DNA from: CALJFL01 sp039964455
GTDB lineage: Bacteria > Pseudomonadota > Gammaproteobacteria > Pseudomonadales > Halieaceae
DNA length: 64,000 bases
Direction of reading: 5' to 3'
Assembly: GCA_039964455.1 (NCBI GenBank)
Contig: JBDVXK010000012.1
Location: 496,001 to 560,000, forward strand
Shown: piece after piece, positions 26,743 through 35,851 of the stretch
Numbering within the stretch: position 1 is the stretch's first letter
Layout of the letters: each line of letters opens with the position of its first letter
Made by a program: the position numbers and the translations under genes
Notes under the pieces: generated by a model
Told to the model about the DNA's origin: nothing
The model's input: only the letters and a program-made list of their open reading frames with translations
The model's database searches: none

Positions 26743-28177
26743 TTAGAGCCGCACTATATCGAAGTGTTCCTGACTATAGGTAGGTTCCACCCGGAAACTC
26801 AGGGTTTTGCCAACAAATTGTTCCAGATCTGCCACATAGGCTGACTGATCGTCTCGCAGCGAGAATCTGCAGCCCATCATTGTCGCTAACACGTGAATCC
26901 CGCACGATCTCCCGATAAATCTCGAGACAAACGGTCTCCGGTGTTTTTAACACCCCCCGCCCCTGACAGTGCGGGCAACCCTCGCAGAGAAGATGCTCCA
27001 GACTTTCCCGACTTCGCTTGCGGGTCATTTCCACCAGACCAAGCTCAGAGACCCCGGTGATATGTGTTCTCACTGGATCGCTGGCCAGGGCGCTGGCCAA
27101 TGTCATATGCACTTGTTGTCGATGCGCCGCGTCCTGCATATCAATAAAGTCGATGATGATGATTCCGCCCAGGTTTCGTAAGCGCAGCTGCCGGGCCAGG
27201 ACTGTGGCTGCCTCCAGGTTGGTTTTGAACAGCGTATCCTCGAGCTTCCGGCGGCCGACGAAAGAGCCGGTGTTCACATCGATGGTAGTCATCGCCTCTG
27301 TTTGATCAATGATGAGATAACCACCCGAGGCAAGGTCTACCCGCGGCGACAGTGCCACGCGCAGGTCTTCCTCAACCCCATGGAGGTCAAACAACGGATG
27401 ATCGCCCGCATAAAGTTCCAGCAAATGGGCCGCCTCCGGCACATATTCCTGACAAAACGGCTGTAGGGCAGCAAAGGTTTCACGACTGTCGATTCGAATA
27501 CGTTCAATGCCTGGGGCTACCAGGTCACGTATCGCCCTGAATGCCAGCGACAGGTCTTGGTGCAGCAGTTGGGGCCTACTGGTTTCGCGAGACTGCTGAT
27601 TTACAGCGTGCCATACGCGAGTGAGAAAACGCAGATCGGCGAGAATCTCGTCCAGCCCAACGCCGTCTGCGACCGTGCGCAGAATGTAACTACCTCGCGC
27701 CGCCGATTCATCCTGCGACAAGGCACCGCGCAACAGGCCCTGCAAGCGATTGCGTTCCTCTGCATCAGTGATTTTCTGCGACACACCAATGTGTTCGCCC
27801 TCGGGCATAAACACAAGGTACCGGGAAGAGATAGAAAGTTGCGCGGTCAGGCGTGCACCCTTATTGCCCAGAGGATCTTTAGCGACCTGCACAAGGAGCT
27901 TCTGTCCCTCACGCAGAACATCAGCGATGTCCTCACTGCCCGACTGATCACTACCAGCAAGATCGGAGACGTGAAGGAAGCCGTTGCGGTCGCTACCGAA
28001 GTCAACAAACGCGGCCTCCATGCCAGGCAAAACGCGCACGACCTTACCCACGTAGATATTACCGACCATGGTTTTGCCGACAGTGCGCTCAATATGGACA
28101 TCCTGCGCAACGCCATTCTCTATAACCGCAACACGGGTCTCCATGGGTGAAACATTAATGAGGATTTCATCACTCAC
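26743..28177 (-). CDS. rng: Ribonuclease G with a C-terminal frameshift
   Basis: Endoribonuclease of the RNase E/G family (16S rRNA 5' end and mRNA processing). GTG start at 28177 (VSDEILINVSPMETRVAVIENG) overlapping the maf stop. The S1 domain, RNase H-like domain, metal-site aspartates (TTIDVNTGSFVG, IIIDFIDM) and zinc-link CPHC motif are present. The in-frame product ends at 26774 with an unrelated 20-residue tail. The expected C-terminus (LRDDQSAYVADLEQFVGK ... YSQEHFDIVRL) is encoded in another frame down to 26743. Alignment with E. coli suggests about eight codons lost near 26855 by a deletion that is not a multiple of three. Either a real mutation or a sequence error. Confidence 0.85.
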
Positions 28178-28778
28178 TTTCAGAAGACCCGGGAGCAGCA
28201 AGTAAGGTGGGTATCCCACTCGCCGCCAACATTTGCCAGGTCTCGTGCAGGGGGAGGCCCACCACATTGCTATAACTGCCTTCGATGCGCTGCACAAAGG
28301 CACCGGCCAGACCCTGTATGCCATAGCCACCGGCTTTATCCCAGGGCTCGTCGGTGGCCAGGTAAGCGTCACACTGGGCGGGCGTCAGGCTGGCAAACTG
28401 TACGCGGGTAGCAACCTGCTGCGCCCAAACCTCGCCACCTGCAACAAGGCAAATTGCAGTTATCACTTCGTGCGCTCTTCCGCTAAGCCTGGTGAGCATC
28501 GCGAGTCCGTCGTCATGGTCAATTGGCTTGCCCAGAACATCATCATCAAGCACCACCGTAGTATCGGCAGCAAGCACTGCATTGCCCCGCTCACTGTATA
28601 CGCTGGCAACTGCCGCGGCTTTCTCGCCGGCCATACGCTGGACATAATCGCCCGGCGTCTCAGCGGGCATAACGGATTCATCGATATCTGCAGGGTGCAC
28701 GCAAAACTGCACGCCCAACTGGGTCAATAACTCGCTGCGCCGGGGCGATGCCGAAGCCAGGATCAGGGGCTGGTTCAC
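28170..28778 (-). CDS. maf: Maf-family nucleotide pyrophosphatase (dTTP/UTP type)
   Basis: 202 residues. Maf signature LILASASPRRSELLTQLG, with ADTTVVLDDDVLGKP and the C-terminal GSYSNVVGLPL. These enzymes hydrolyse non-canonical and some canonical nucleoside triphosphates; in E. coli the mre-linked copy YhdE acts on dTTP and UTP. Position between mreD and rng matches yhdE. Stop overlaps the rng GTG by eight bases. Confidence 0.95.
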   Translation of the reverse strand: MNQPLILASASPRRSELLTQLGVQFCVHPADIDESVMPAETPGDYVQRMAGEKAAAVASVYSERGNAVLAADTTVVLDDDVLGKPIDHDDGLAMLTRLSGRAHEVITAICLVAGGEVWAQQVATRVQFASLTPAQCDAYLATDEPWDKAGGYGIQGLAGAFVQRIEGSYSNVVGLPLHETWQMLAASGIPTLLAAPGSSESE

Positions 28779-28779
28779 C

Positions 28780-29268
28780 TCAGGTTACCTCGTAGTGACG
28801 GCGTAGAGCACGCAGCAGGTGCAGAACGACAGGCCACAGCAGGGCGCTGCTGACAGCAGGAAGCAAGAATAGCCCTGTCTGGGCACCGGCACCCTCAAGG
28901 TTTTGCACCCACTGACAAATCAATTGGTGAATACCTATCAAGACAAAAACAATGCCCGCCTGCTGCCACAAACTAAATACACGCAGGCGCTGGTATAGCA
29001 ATAGTGCCAGAATGGACACCGCGACCAGGGCAAACGCATTCTGCCCCAATACGGCGCCCTCCAGAACATCCATCACAATACCTAGCCCCAGCGCGGTGAC
29101 CACCCCTACGCGGTGTGGCAACGCGATAGTCCAGTATATAAGGGCCAGTGCCAGCCACTCCGGGCGCGCCCACAACAGCCACTGCGGCAGAGGAAGCACT
29201 GCCAATACCAGGGCCACCAGAAAACTGGCGAGAATTACCCAATAGGCTTGTGGCCCTTCATCGGCCAT
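28780..29268 (-). CDS. mreD: Rod shape-determining membrane protein MreD
   Basis: 162-residue, five-helix inner-membrane protein of the elongasome. Family features include LPLPQWLLWARPEWLALALIYW near the N-terminus and a glycine-rich GLGIVMDVLEGAVLGQNA stretch. Its start overlaps the mreC stop by one base (29268), and maf follows one base after its stop, so mreBCD-maf-rng is one transcription unit. Confidence 0.95.
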   Translation of the reverse strand: MADEGPQAYWVILASFLVALVLAVLPLPQWLLWARPEWLALALIYWTIALPHRVGVVTALGLGIVMDVLEGAVLGQNAFALVAVSILALLLYQRLRVFSLWQQAGIVFVLIGIHQLICQWVQNLEGAGAQTGLFLLPAVSSALLWPVVLHLLRALRRHYEVT

Positions 29269-30107
29269 CAGTCGCTCGCAGGCACCGGGTCGGCGTTAAA
29301 CACAAGCAAAACGTGACGGCTGCGGTCCAGGGCCGCACTGGGGTGGGCAAAAATACGGGCGAAAGGCTGACCAGGGTCGCGCTCGACCACCGATACTTCC
29401 GCTACCGGATAACCCACGGGGAACCGGCCGCCCAGGCCAGAGGTGACCAGTAAGTCGCCTTCCCGGATATCGGTGGTGGCGGCCACGTGACTCACGTCCA
29501 GTGTGCCCAGCACCCCCGTGCCCTCGGCAATTGCGCGCACACCATTGCGATTTATCTGCACAGGGATTGAGTGGGTCGCGTCGGTGATCAACAACACACG
29601 CGAGGTTAATGCGTTTACTTCTACAACCTGACCCATCAGGCCATCAGCATCAATCAGGGGCTGGCCTACAAATACGCCGTCCTCCTCGCCCTTGTTCAGC
29701 ACAACCTGATGCCGCACCGGATCAGGAGACACGCCGATCAATTCTGCTACCAACACATCGTCGCGCAGCAAGGCTGTGGAATTGAGCAGGGCACGTAGTC
29801 TGGCATTATCCGCCTGTAGCGATGCCATTTGGTGGGAGCGCCCCTGCAGCAACAGGTTTTCCTGTCGTAGCCGCTCACTCTCTTCCTGTAGAGTAGCCCT
29901 TGAACGCAGGTGCACCTCGCGCCAATCGCCAATCTTGCCGGGAATATCTGCCACCCAATAAACCGGGCTGAGTATGGTATCGAGGAAAGCGCGGCTGTTA
30001 TCGAGACTGCTGTAGCGCAGGTCGGCTATGAGCAGGGTTGCGATGATCAGCGAGACGGCCAGAAGCCTGGGGCCGAAGTGGGATTCTTTGACGAATAGCG
30101 GCTTGAT
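29268..30107 (-). CDS. mreC: Rod shape-determining protein MreC with non-standard start codon
   Basis: Periplasmic elongasome scaffold linking MreB and MreD to PBP2. The conserved part runs coiled coil (RATLQEESERLRQENLLLQ) then two beta domains (QVVLNKGEEDGVFVGQPLID, VLLITDATHSIPVQ, LLVTSGLGGRFPVGYPVAEV). The first ATG/GTG/TTG in frame is a GTG at 29954, which would drop the essential membrane anchor. The upstream frame clearly encodes it (KPLFVKESHFGPRLLAVSL...). Homologues begin MKPLF, and here the equivalent codon at 30107 is ATC. So 279 residues from ATC, or a mutated/misread ATG. No strong ribosome site is visible. Confidence 0.85.
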   Translation of the reverse strand: MKPLFVKESHFGPRLLAVSLIIATLLIADLRYSSLDNSRAFLDTILSPVYWVADIPGKIGDWREVHLRSRATLQEESERLRQENLLLQGRSHQMASLQADNARLRALLNSTALLRDDVLVAELIGVSPDPVRHQVVLNKGEEDGVFVGQPLIDADGLMGQVVEVNALTSRVLLITDATHSIPVQINRNGVRAIAEGTGVLGTLDVSHVAATTDIREGDLLVTSGLGGRFPVGYPVAEVSVVERDPGQPFARIFAHPSAALDRSRHVLLVFNADPVPASD

Positions 30108-30148
30108 GAGAGTGCCCGAATTACCTTGTCAGGGCCGCCTGCCGAAAC

Positions 30149-31186
30149 TCACTCGGTGGACAGCAAATCTATGGTGTGACGATCCATTCGCTCCATGGCG
30201 CGTCCGCCGCCACGAGCAACACAGGTCAGTGGATCTTCAGCGACGATCACCGGCAGCCCGGTCTCCTCAGAAATCAGGCGGTCCAGATCACGCAACAGCG
30301 CACCGCCGCCTGTTAGCACGATACCGCTTTCAGCAATGTCTGCAGCCAGTTCCGGTGGAGACTGCTCCAGAGCCGACTTGACCGACTGCACGATCGACAT
30401 AAGTGGATCCTGCAGTGCTTCCAGAATCTCGTCGCTGTTAAGCGTGAAACTGCGGGGCACGCCCTCAGCCAGGTTGCGACCGCGCACATCGATCTCACGC
30501 AACTCGCTGCCGGCAAAGGCACAGCCTATTTCTTCCTTGATGCGCTCAGCGGTGGCGTCACCGATAAGGCTGCCATACCGACGCCGAACATGGGACACGA
30601 TAGCTTCGTCGAAGCGATCACCGCCTATCCTGACAGAATCACGATAGACCACCCCGTTGAGGGAAATGATGGCGATCTCGGAGGTGCCACCGCCTACGTC
30701 GACAACCATACAGCCGGAAGCCTCTTCTACATCAAGGCCCGCGCCAATGGCTGCTGCCATTGGCTCTTCGATCAGGCGTACTTCCCGGGCACCCGCGCTG
30801 AGAGCCGATTCACGTATCGCGCGGCGCTCGACCTGGGTAGACATGCAAGGGACGCAGACCAGTACTCTGGGGCTTGGGCGAATAAAGCGACTCTCGTGCA
30901 CTTTGGCGATAAAGTGCTGGAGCATTTTTTCTGTGACCTGGAAATCGGCGATAACGCCATCTTTAAGAGGCCTTATGGCGGTGATATTGCCTGGTGTGCG
31001 GCCCAGCATGCGCTTGGCTTCTGTGCCCACAGCCTCGATTGTCTTTTGCCCGTTGTGCACTCGAATCGCAACCACCGAGGGCTCATCCAGCACGATCCCC
31101 TGATCGCGTACATAAATAAGGGTGTTGGCGGTACCAAGATCTATGGATAGATCGTTGGAAAACAACCCGCGCAGTTTCTTTAGCAT
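30149..31186 (-). CDS. mreB: Rod shape-determining actin homologue MreB
   Basis: 345 residues, the usual length. Actin-type phosphate loops are present: DLGTANTLIYV, VVDVGGGTSEIAIISL, and GIVLTGGGALLRDLD. MreB filaments position the peptidoglycan elongation machinery. First gene of mreB-mreC-mreD-maf-rng, divergent from gatCAB across 235 bases that should hold both promoters; no clear boxes were picked there. Confidence 0.99.
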   Translation of the reverse strand: MLKKLRGLFSNDLSIDLGTANTLIYVRDQGIVLDEPSVVAIRVHNGQKTIEAVGTEAKRMLGRTPGNITAIRPLKDGVIADFQVTEKMLQHFIAKVHESRFIRPSPRVLVCVPCMSTQVERRAIRESALSAGAREVRLIEEPMAAAIGAGLDVEEASGCMVVDVGGGTSEIAIISLNGVVYRDSVRIGGDRFDEAIVSHVRRRYGSLIGDATAERIKEEIGCAFAGSELREIDVRGRNLAEGVPRSFTLNSDEILEALQDPLMSIVQSVKSALEQSPPELAADIAESGIVLTGGGALLRDLDRLISEETGLPVIVAEDPLTCVARGGGRAMERMDRHTIDLLSTE

Positions 31187-31421
31187 TGAATACGGCTACC
31201 TTCATAACTAGTGCGAGGAAACCCCGGTGCAGAGCTCTCAAGAGACTCCTGCTCGCCGTATCCCGGTCGCGAAACGCAGGAGAAATGGGCGGCTTTTTTA
31301 CTTGTTTTTACGGTCTCTCAGTAATCCGGCAACTGTAACAACCACGGGGATTTTGGGCAAGGCGCAAATGTGATAAGTTTACGCCCCCGCCGCATTCCCG
31401 GCGGACCGGAGCAGTGGAATC

Positions 31422-31709
31422 ATGGCCATAGAAGAGAACGAAATACAAAAGATTGCGGAGCTGGCACGCATACGCATCGCCGATGACCAGATCGGGCCTT
31501 TGACCGATCGTATCGGAGAAATATTGGGTATGGTCGACCAATTACAGAATGTCGACACCAGCGCCGTGGAGCCACTGGCGAACCCACTGGATGCCATCCA
31601 GCGGTTGCGCCCCGACGTGGTGACCGAAAACGACCGACGCGACGAGTTCCAGGCCATTGCCCCGGCAGTGGAAAATGGCCTGTATCTGGTTCCGAAAGTC
31701 ATTGATTAG
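31422..31709 (+). CDS. gatC: Aspartyl/glutamyl-tRNA amidotransferase subunit C
   Basis: 95 residues. Belongs to the GatCAB complex that amidates Glu-tRNA(Gln) and/or Asp-tRNA(Asn). Family pattern IQKIAELARIRIADDQ near the N-terminus and LANPLDAIQRLRPDVV. GatC wraps around GatA and stabilises the complex. First gene of gatC-gatA-gatB, 26 bases before gatA. Confidence 0.97.
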   Translation: MAIEENEIQKIAELARIRIADDQIGPLTDRIGEILGMVDQLQNVDTSAVEPLANPLDAIQRLRPDVVTENDRRDEFQAIAPAVENGLYLVPKVID

Positions 31710-31735
31710 CCCCCGCCGCCCAGCCAGGACCCATT

Positions 31736-33202
31736 ATGCATAAGCACACTGTCGCCCAGCTCAGTCGAGCATTACAGAACCGGGAGTTCTCCAGTACGGA
31801 GTTGACCCGCGCCTTCTTGCAACGCATAGCGGGGCTGGACGACCAGCTCAATAGCTTCATTACTGTGGATGAGGCATCTGCCCTGGCCGCAGCAGCGCAG
31901 GCAGACCAACGCCTCGCTGCCGGTGATGCGCCGGCACTGACAGGCATTCCCATCGCCCACAAGGACATCTTCTGTACCCGGGGCACCCGCACCAGCTGCG
32001 GCTCACGGATGCTGGACAATTTTGTGCCACCCTATGACGCCACCCTTATCAGCCACTTCCACCGCGATGGCGCCATAACGCTAGGCAAAACCAATATGGA
32101 CGAGTTCGCCATGGGCTCGTCGAACGAGAACAGCTACTACGGGGCTGCCCGCAATCCCTGGAATACCGACCTGGTGCCCGGCGGATCCTCCGGGGGCTCT
32201 GCCGCTGCCGTCGCCGCCCTACTTGCTCCGGCTGCGACCGGCACCGATACCGGCGGCTCTATTCGCCAGCCAGCGGCATTTTGTGGCATCACCGGCTTAA
32301 AACCTACCTACGGGCGGGTATCGCGCCTGGGCATGGTGGCATTCGCATCCAGCCTGGATCAGGCCGGCCCCATGGCGCACACCGCCGAGGACTGCGCCAT
32401 ATTGCTCAATACCATGGCGGGTTTTGACCCACTGGACTCCACCTCATCCGAAGAGCCCGTCAGCGATTACACCGCTGACCTCGAAAACCCCCTGACTGGG
32501 CTAAAAATTGGCCTGCCACGGGAGTACTTTGGCGAGGGCCTGGACGCGGCCACGGGACAGGCAATTCAAGAGGCCCTCAAGGTACTGGAAAGCCAGGGTG
32601 CGACGCTGGTTGACGTATCGCTGCCGCATTCACAGATGACCATCCCTACCTACTACATTGTTGCCCCAGCAGAGGCATCGACCAATCTGTCGCGTTTCGA
32701 TGGTGTGCGCTACGGGCACCGTTGCGAAGATCCCGAGGATTTACGAGACCTGTACACCCGGTCCCGCGAGGAAGGCTTTGGCGATGAGGTGAAGCGGCGC
32801 ATCCTTGTTGGAACCTATGCCCTGTCGGCGGGCTATTACGACGCCTATTACAAGAAAGCACAGCAGGTGCGCCGCCTGATCAAGCAGGATTTCATCGATT
32901 GCTTCGAGCAGGTCGACATCATCGCCGGCCCCACCACACCCGGCCCCGCGTTTGCGATTGGAGCGAAGTCCGACGATCCGGTCTCCATGTACCTTGAAGA
33001 CGTTTACACACTGGCGGTTAACCTGGCCGGATTACCGGGCCTGTCCATGCCGGCGGGTTTAGTAGCAGGGAGCCCGGTGGGTCTGCAGCTGATCGGCAAG
33101 CATTTTGACGAATCCCGGCTGCTCAATGTCGCCCACCAGTATCAACAGTCAACGGAGTGGCACCAGTTGCATCCGGCGCTGGCAACCGAGGGTAATAGCT
33201 GA
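31736..33202 (+). CDS. gatA: Aspartyl/glutamyl-tRNA amidotransferase subunit A
   Basis: Amidase-signature subunit that frees ammonia from glutamine. 488 residues. The Ser-cisSer-Lys catalytic elements are PIAHKDIFC (Lys), GTDTGGSIRQPAAFCG (Ser nucleophile region) and PGGSSGGSAAAVAA. The stop overlaps the gatB ATG at 33202. Confidence 0.99.
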   Translation: MHKHTVAQLSRALQNREFSSTELTRAFLQRIAGLDDQLNSFITVDEASALAAAAQADQRLAAGDAPALTGIPIAHKDIFCTRGTRTSCGSRMLDNFVPPYDATLISHFHRDGAITLGKTNMDEFAMGSSNENSYYGAARNPWNTDLVPGGSSGGSAAAVAALLAPAATGTDTGGSIRQPAAFCGITGLKPTYGRVSRLGMVAFASSLDQAGPMAHTAEDCAILLNTMAGFDPLDSTSSEEPVSDYTADLENPLTGLKIGLPREYFGEGLDAATGQAIQEALKVLESQGATLVDVSLPHSQMTIPTYYIVAPAEASTNLSRFDGVRYGHRCEDPEDLRDLYTRSREEGFGDEVKRRILVGTYALSAGYYDAYYKKAQQVRRLIKQDFIDCFEQVDIIAGPTTPGPAFAIGAKSDDPVSMYLEDVYTLAVNLAGLPGLSMPAGLVAGSPVGLQLIGKHFDESRLLNVAHQYQQSTEWHQLHPALATEGNS

Positions 33203-34644
33203 TGCAGTGGGAAACCGTTATCGGCCTGGAAGTACACCTTCAGCTGGCCACGCAGTCAAAGATATTCTCCGGCTCGCCCACTCGATTTGGCGCCGAGCCC
33301 AACACCCAGGCCAGCGCGGTCGATCTGGCAATGCCGGGCATGTTGCCCGTACTCAATGAACAGGCAGTGCGCTATGCCGTCATGTTTGGCCTGGGCATTG
33401 GCGCAGAGATTGGCAAGCGCTCGGTGTTCGACCGCAAGAACTATTTTTACCCCGACCTGCCCAAGGGCTATCAGATCAGCCAGTTCCTGGACCCTGTCGT
33501 TGGACGCGGTGAATTCGAGATTCATCTCGAGGGTGGCGAAACACGCACGATAGGCATTACCCGCGCGCATCTCGAAGAAGACGCCGGAAAGTCGCTACAC
33601 GAAGACTTCCACGGACAAACTGGCATCGACCTGAACCGCGCTGGCACGCCGCTGCTGGAGATCGTTTCAGAGCCCGATATTCGTAATGCCGAGGAAGCTG
33701 TGGCCTACCTCAAGGCACTACACAGCCTGGTCACCTATCTGGGCATCTCAGATGGCAATATGGCAGAAGGCTCGATGCGCTGCGACATCAACCTGTCGTT
33801 GCGCCCGCAAGGGACAGAGACATTGGGAACGCGCACCGAGATCAAGAACGTCAACTCTTTCCGCTTCGTTGAAAAAGCGATTCATCACGAGAAGCAGCGG
33901 CAGGCAGACATCCTGGAGGATGGCGGCAGGATCATCCAGGAAACCCGCCTGTATGATGCCGACCGCAATGAAACCCGCTCCATGCGCAGCAAGGAAGTCG
34001 CCAACGACTATCGCTATTTCCCCGAACCAGACCTGCTGCCCATCGTCCTTGATGATGACTATATAGAGGCGCTGCGCACCAGCCTGCCTGAATTGCCCAA
34101 GCAGAAACGCGACCGCTTTGTGGCGCAATACCAACTGGGCACCTACGACGCGGCGGTACTTTCCGCCAGCCGGGCCCTGGCCGATTATTACGAGGCGGTA
34201 GTCGCCGACTGTGGCGACGCCAAAATCGCTGCCAACTGGGTGCAGGTGGAACTGCTGGGCCAGCTGAACAAGGCTGAACTGGATATAGAGACCAGCCCGG
34301 TTTCAGCAAAGCAACTCGCCGGACTTATCAGCAGAATTCTGGACAACAGTATTTCCGGCAAAATCGCCAAGCAGGTTTTCGAAGCCATGTGGCAGGGAGA
34401 AGGCGACGCCGACAAAATTATTGCTGACCGGGGTTTAAAACAGGTCAGTGACACTGGCGCACTTGAGGCCATGGTGGACGAGGTCATCAACAGCAACGGT
34501 GATCAGGTTGAACAGTACCGTGCCGCGGACGAAGGTAAGCGTAAAAAACTACTCGGGTTTTTCGTTGGCCAGATTATGAAAGCCTCCAAGGGCCAGGCCA
34601 ATCCCAAGATGGTCAACGAGCTACTGGCCAAGAAACTCTCCTGA
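33202..34644 (+). CDS. gatB: Aspartyl/glutamyl-tRNA amidotransferase subunit B
   Basis: 480 residues. Kinase-like domain that activates the mischarged tRNA and amidates it with ammonia from GatA; begins WETVIGLEVHLQLATQSKIF, with LPKGYQISQF and GIDLNRAGTPLLEIVSEPD, and ends in the YqeY-like tRNA-binding tail (VGQIMKASKGQANPKMVNELL). Together with gatC and gatA it indicates an indirect route to Gln-tRNA or Asn-tRNA. Confidence 0.99.
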   Translation: MQWETVIGLEVHLQLATQSKIFSGSPTRFGAEPNTQASAVDLAMPGMLPVLNEQAVRYAVMFGLGIGAEIGKRSVFDRKNYFYPDLPKGYQISQFLDPVVGRGEFEIHLEGGETRTIGITRAHLEEDAGKSLHEDFHGQTGIDLNRAGTPLLEIVSEPDIRNAEEAVAYLKALHSLVTYLGISDGNMAEGSMRCDINLSLRPQGTETLGTRTEIKNVNSFRFVEKAIHHEKQRQADILEDGGRIIQETRLYDADRNETRSMRSKEVANDYRYFPEPDLLPIVLDDDYIEALRTSLPELPKQKRDRFVAQYQLGTYDAAVLSASRALADYYEAVVADCGDAKIAANWVQVELLGQLNKAELDIETSPVSAKQLAGLISRILDNSISGKIAKQVFEAMWQGEGDADKIIADRGLKQVSDTGALEAMVDEVINSNGDQVEQYRAADEGKRKKLLGFFVGQIMKASKGQANPKMVNELLAKKLS

Positions 34645-34671
34645 ACCAGACATCACAGGAACTAAAATATT

Positions 34672-34968
34672 ATGAAGAAAGATAAGGAAAAGGTACTCGA
34701 CGAGGTCTGGACTGAGGACCATATCAGGACATTTTTGACAGTACGCCCCCACGACGGTACCGATGAAGATTTTCACATGCTGTTAAAGGCCTACCAGAGT
34801 ATGCGCGCCGATGATTTTGCGTTGTTCGTGAAGTTTTTCACCGAACAGGAACGCAATGTTAATGCAGAGGGACTGGACGGCCGAACCGTACTGAGTATCG
34901 TCACTACTCACCGCCTGGGCGATGACTATGCGAGCATCCTGCAGCAGGCAGGCGCAAACAACGGCTAG
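34672..34968 (+). CDS. PA4642-family small protein
   Basis: 98 residues, resembling the PA4642 family of Pseudomonas and relatives; function unknown. It is charged, with the conserved-looking pattern DEVWTEDHIRTFLTVRPHDGTDEDFHMLLKAYQSMRADDF and LDGRTVLSIVTTHR. No signal peptide or membrane segment. It follows gatB by 27 bases in the same direction and shares a CTAG stop overlap with the converging smrA. Confidence 0.8.
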   Translation: MKKDKEKVLDEVWTEDHIRTFLTVRPHDGTDEDFHMLLKAYQSMRADDFALFVKFFTEQERNVNAEGLDGRTVLSIVTTHRLGDDYASILQQAGANNG

Positions 34969-35567
34969 TCTATTGGCACCCTGCCCTTGTTGAATCGCTC
35001 GCGGTTCTCCCGCTTTTTTTCTTCGCTTTTGCGCAGTAATAGATACACCGCACCTGTGCCGCCATGGCGCGGTTGCGCACTGGCAAAACCCTGTACGATG
35101 TCCAGCTCACGCAGCCACTGGTTTGCGCAGCCTTTGAGAATGGAGCTGCGCTCCTGACCGGGTTTGCTTTCACCCTTGCCGTGCACCAGCAAAACACAGC
35201 GCAGGCCTAGCGCGTGGGACTCCTCCAGAAAGGCAAAAAGCTCACGTCGGGCGCGCTTGACCGTCATTCGGTGCAGATCCAGCCTGGCTTCGAGTTCATA
35301 GCGCCCCTGCTTCAACTTTCGAAACACCCCGTTCTGCACACCCGGGCGCTTGAATTCAAGGACAAACCACGGGTCAAGCGGCTCTATCCCCTCTTCTCTT
35401 AGCGGATTGCTGTCTACCTCCTTGCCCTTTACTGCCGCCTCCCGCCTGTGGGCAAGTGCAACATCTTCGGGCGACACATTCGGCGCAGACACGCGCTTAC
35501 GCGATGGGCGCTTCAGGGGCACTACATCGGACATCTCTTCGAGAAACAGTTTGTCGTCGTCACTCAT
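34965..35567 (-). CDS. Smr-domain protein (SmrA-type predicted endonuclease)
   Basis: 200 residues. The C-terminal half is a MutS2-related Smr domain with the LDLHRMTVKRARRELFAFL, VLLVHGKGE and HGGTGAVYLLLRK motifs; the N-terminal half is a basic, low-complexity linker with a conserved DPWFVLEFKRPGVQNGVFRKLK element. Stand-alone Smr proteins of gammaproteobacteria have nicking activity on DNA, and SmrB acts in ribosome rescue by cutting mRNA; which applies here cannot be told. Confidence 0.88.
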   Translation of the reverse strand: MSDDDKLFLEEMSDVVPLKRPSRKRVSAPNVSPEDVALAHRREAAVKGKEVDSNPLREEGIEPLDPWFVLEFKRPGVQNGVFRKLKQGRYELEARLDLHRMTVKRARRELFAFLEESHALGLRCVLLVHGKGESKPGQERSSILKGCANQWLRELDIVQGFASAQPRHGGTGAVYLLLRKSEEKKRENRERFNKGRVPID

Positions 35568-35632
35568 CGGTAGCTTACTAGCGGGTAACTCTCGGTTATT
35601 ATAACGCTTTACATCTCACCATCGGGGTCTTT

Positions 35633-35851
35633 GTGCCACAACAAGACAAACGTGAAGCAAGCCACTGCCCGATCTGCGGCAATGCCAACCAGTGCGCTAT
35701 GGCGACCGGCAAGCCGGTGTCAGAGTGCTGGTGTGTTGGCGTTAATTTTGCACACGAGGCACTCGCCGCAATTCCCGAGTCCGCAGTAGGCAAGGTCTGC
35801 ATTTGCCAAAGCTGCGCTACAGCGACAGGAGAACACTCAGGTGGAAGGTAA
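35633..35851 (+). CDS. Cysteine-rich CWC-family small protein
   Basis: 72 residues from a GTG at 35633. Eight cysteines in the pattern CPICG, NQCAMATGKPVSECWC and CICQSCA match the cysteine-rich CWC family, presumed zinc binding. No function is known. It overlaps the start of cysZ by 11 bases, so the two are probably co-translated. No signal peptide. Confidence 0.78.
   Translation: MPQQDKREASHCPICGNANQCAMATGKPVSECWCVGVNFAHEALAAIPESAVGKVCICQSCATATGEHSGGR

Noticed and set aside
26702..26773. A separate short gene between rng and yhdP
   Set aside because: The coding signal there is the out-of-frame continuation of rng, explained by the frameshift.
35599..35802. 67-residue minus-strand frame opposite the CWC gene
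   Set aside because: The plus-strand frame has the full cysteine pattern of the CWC family; the minus-strand frame is its mirror.
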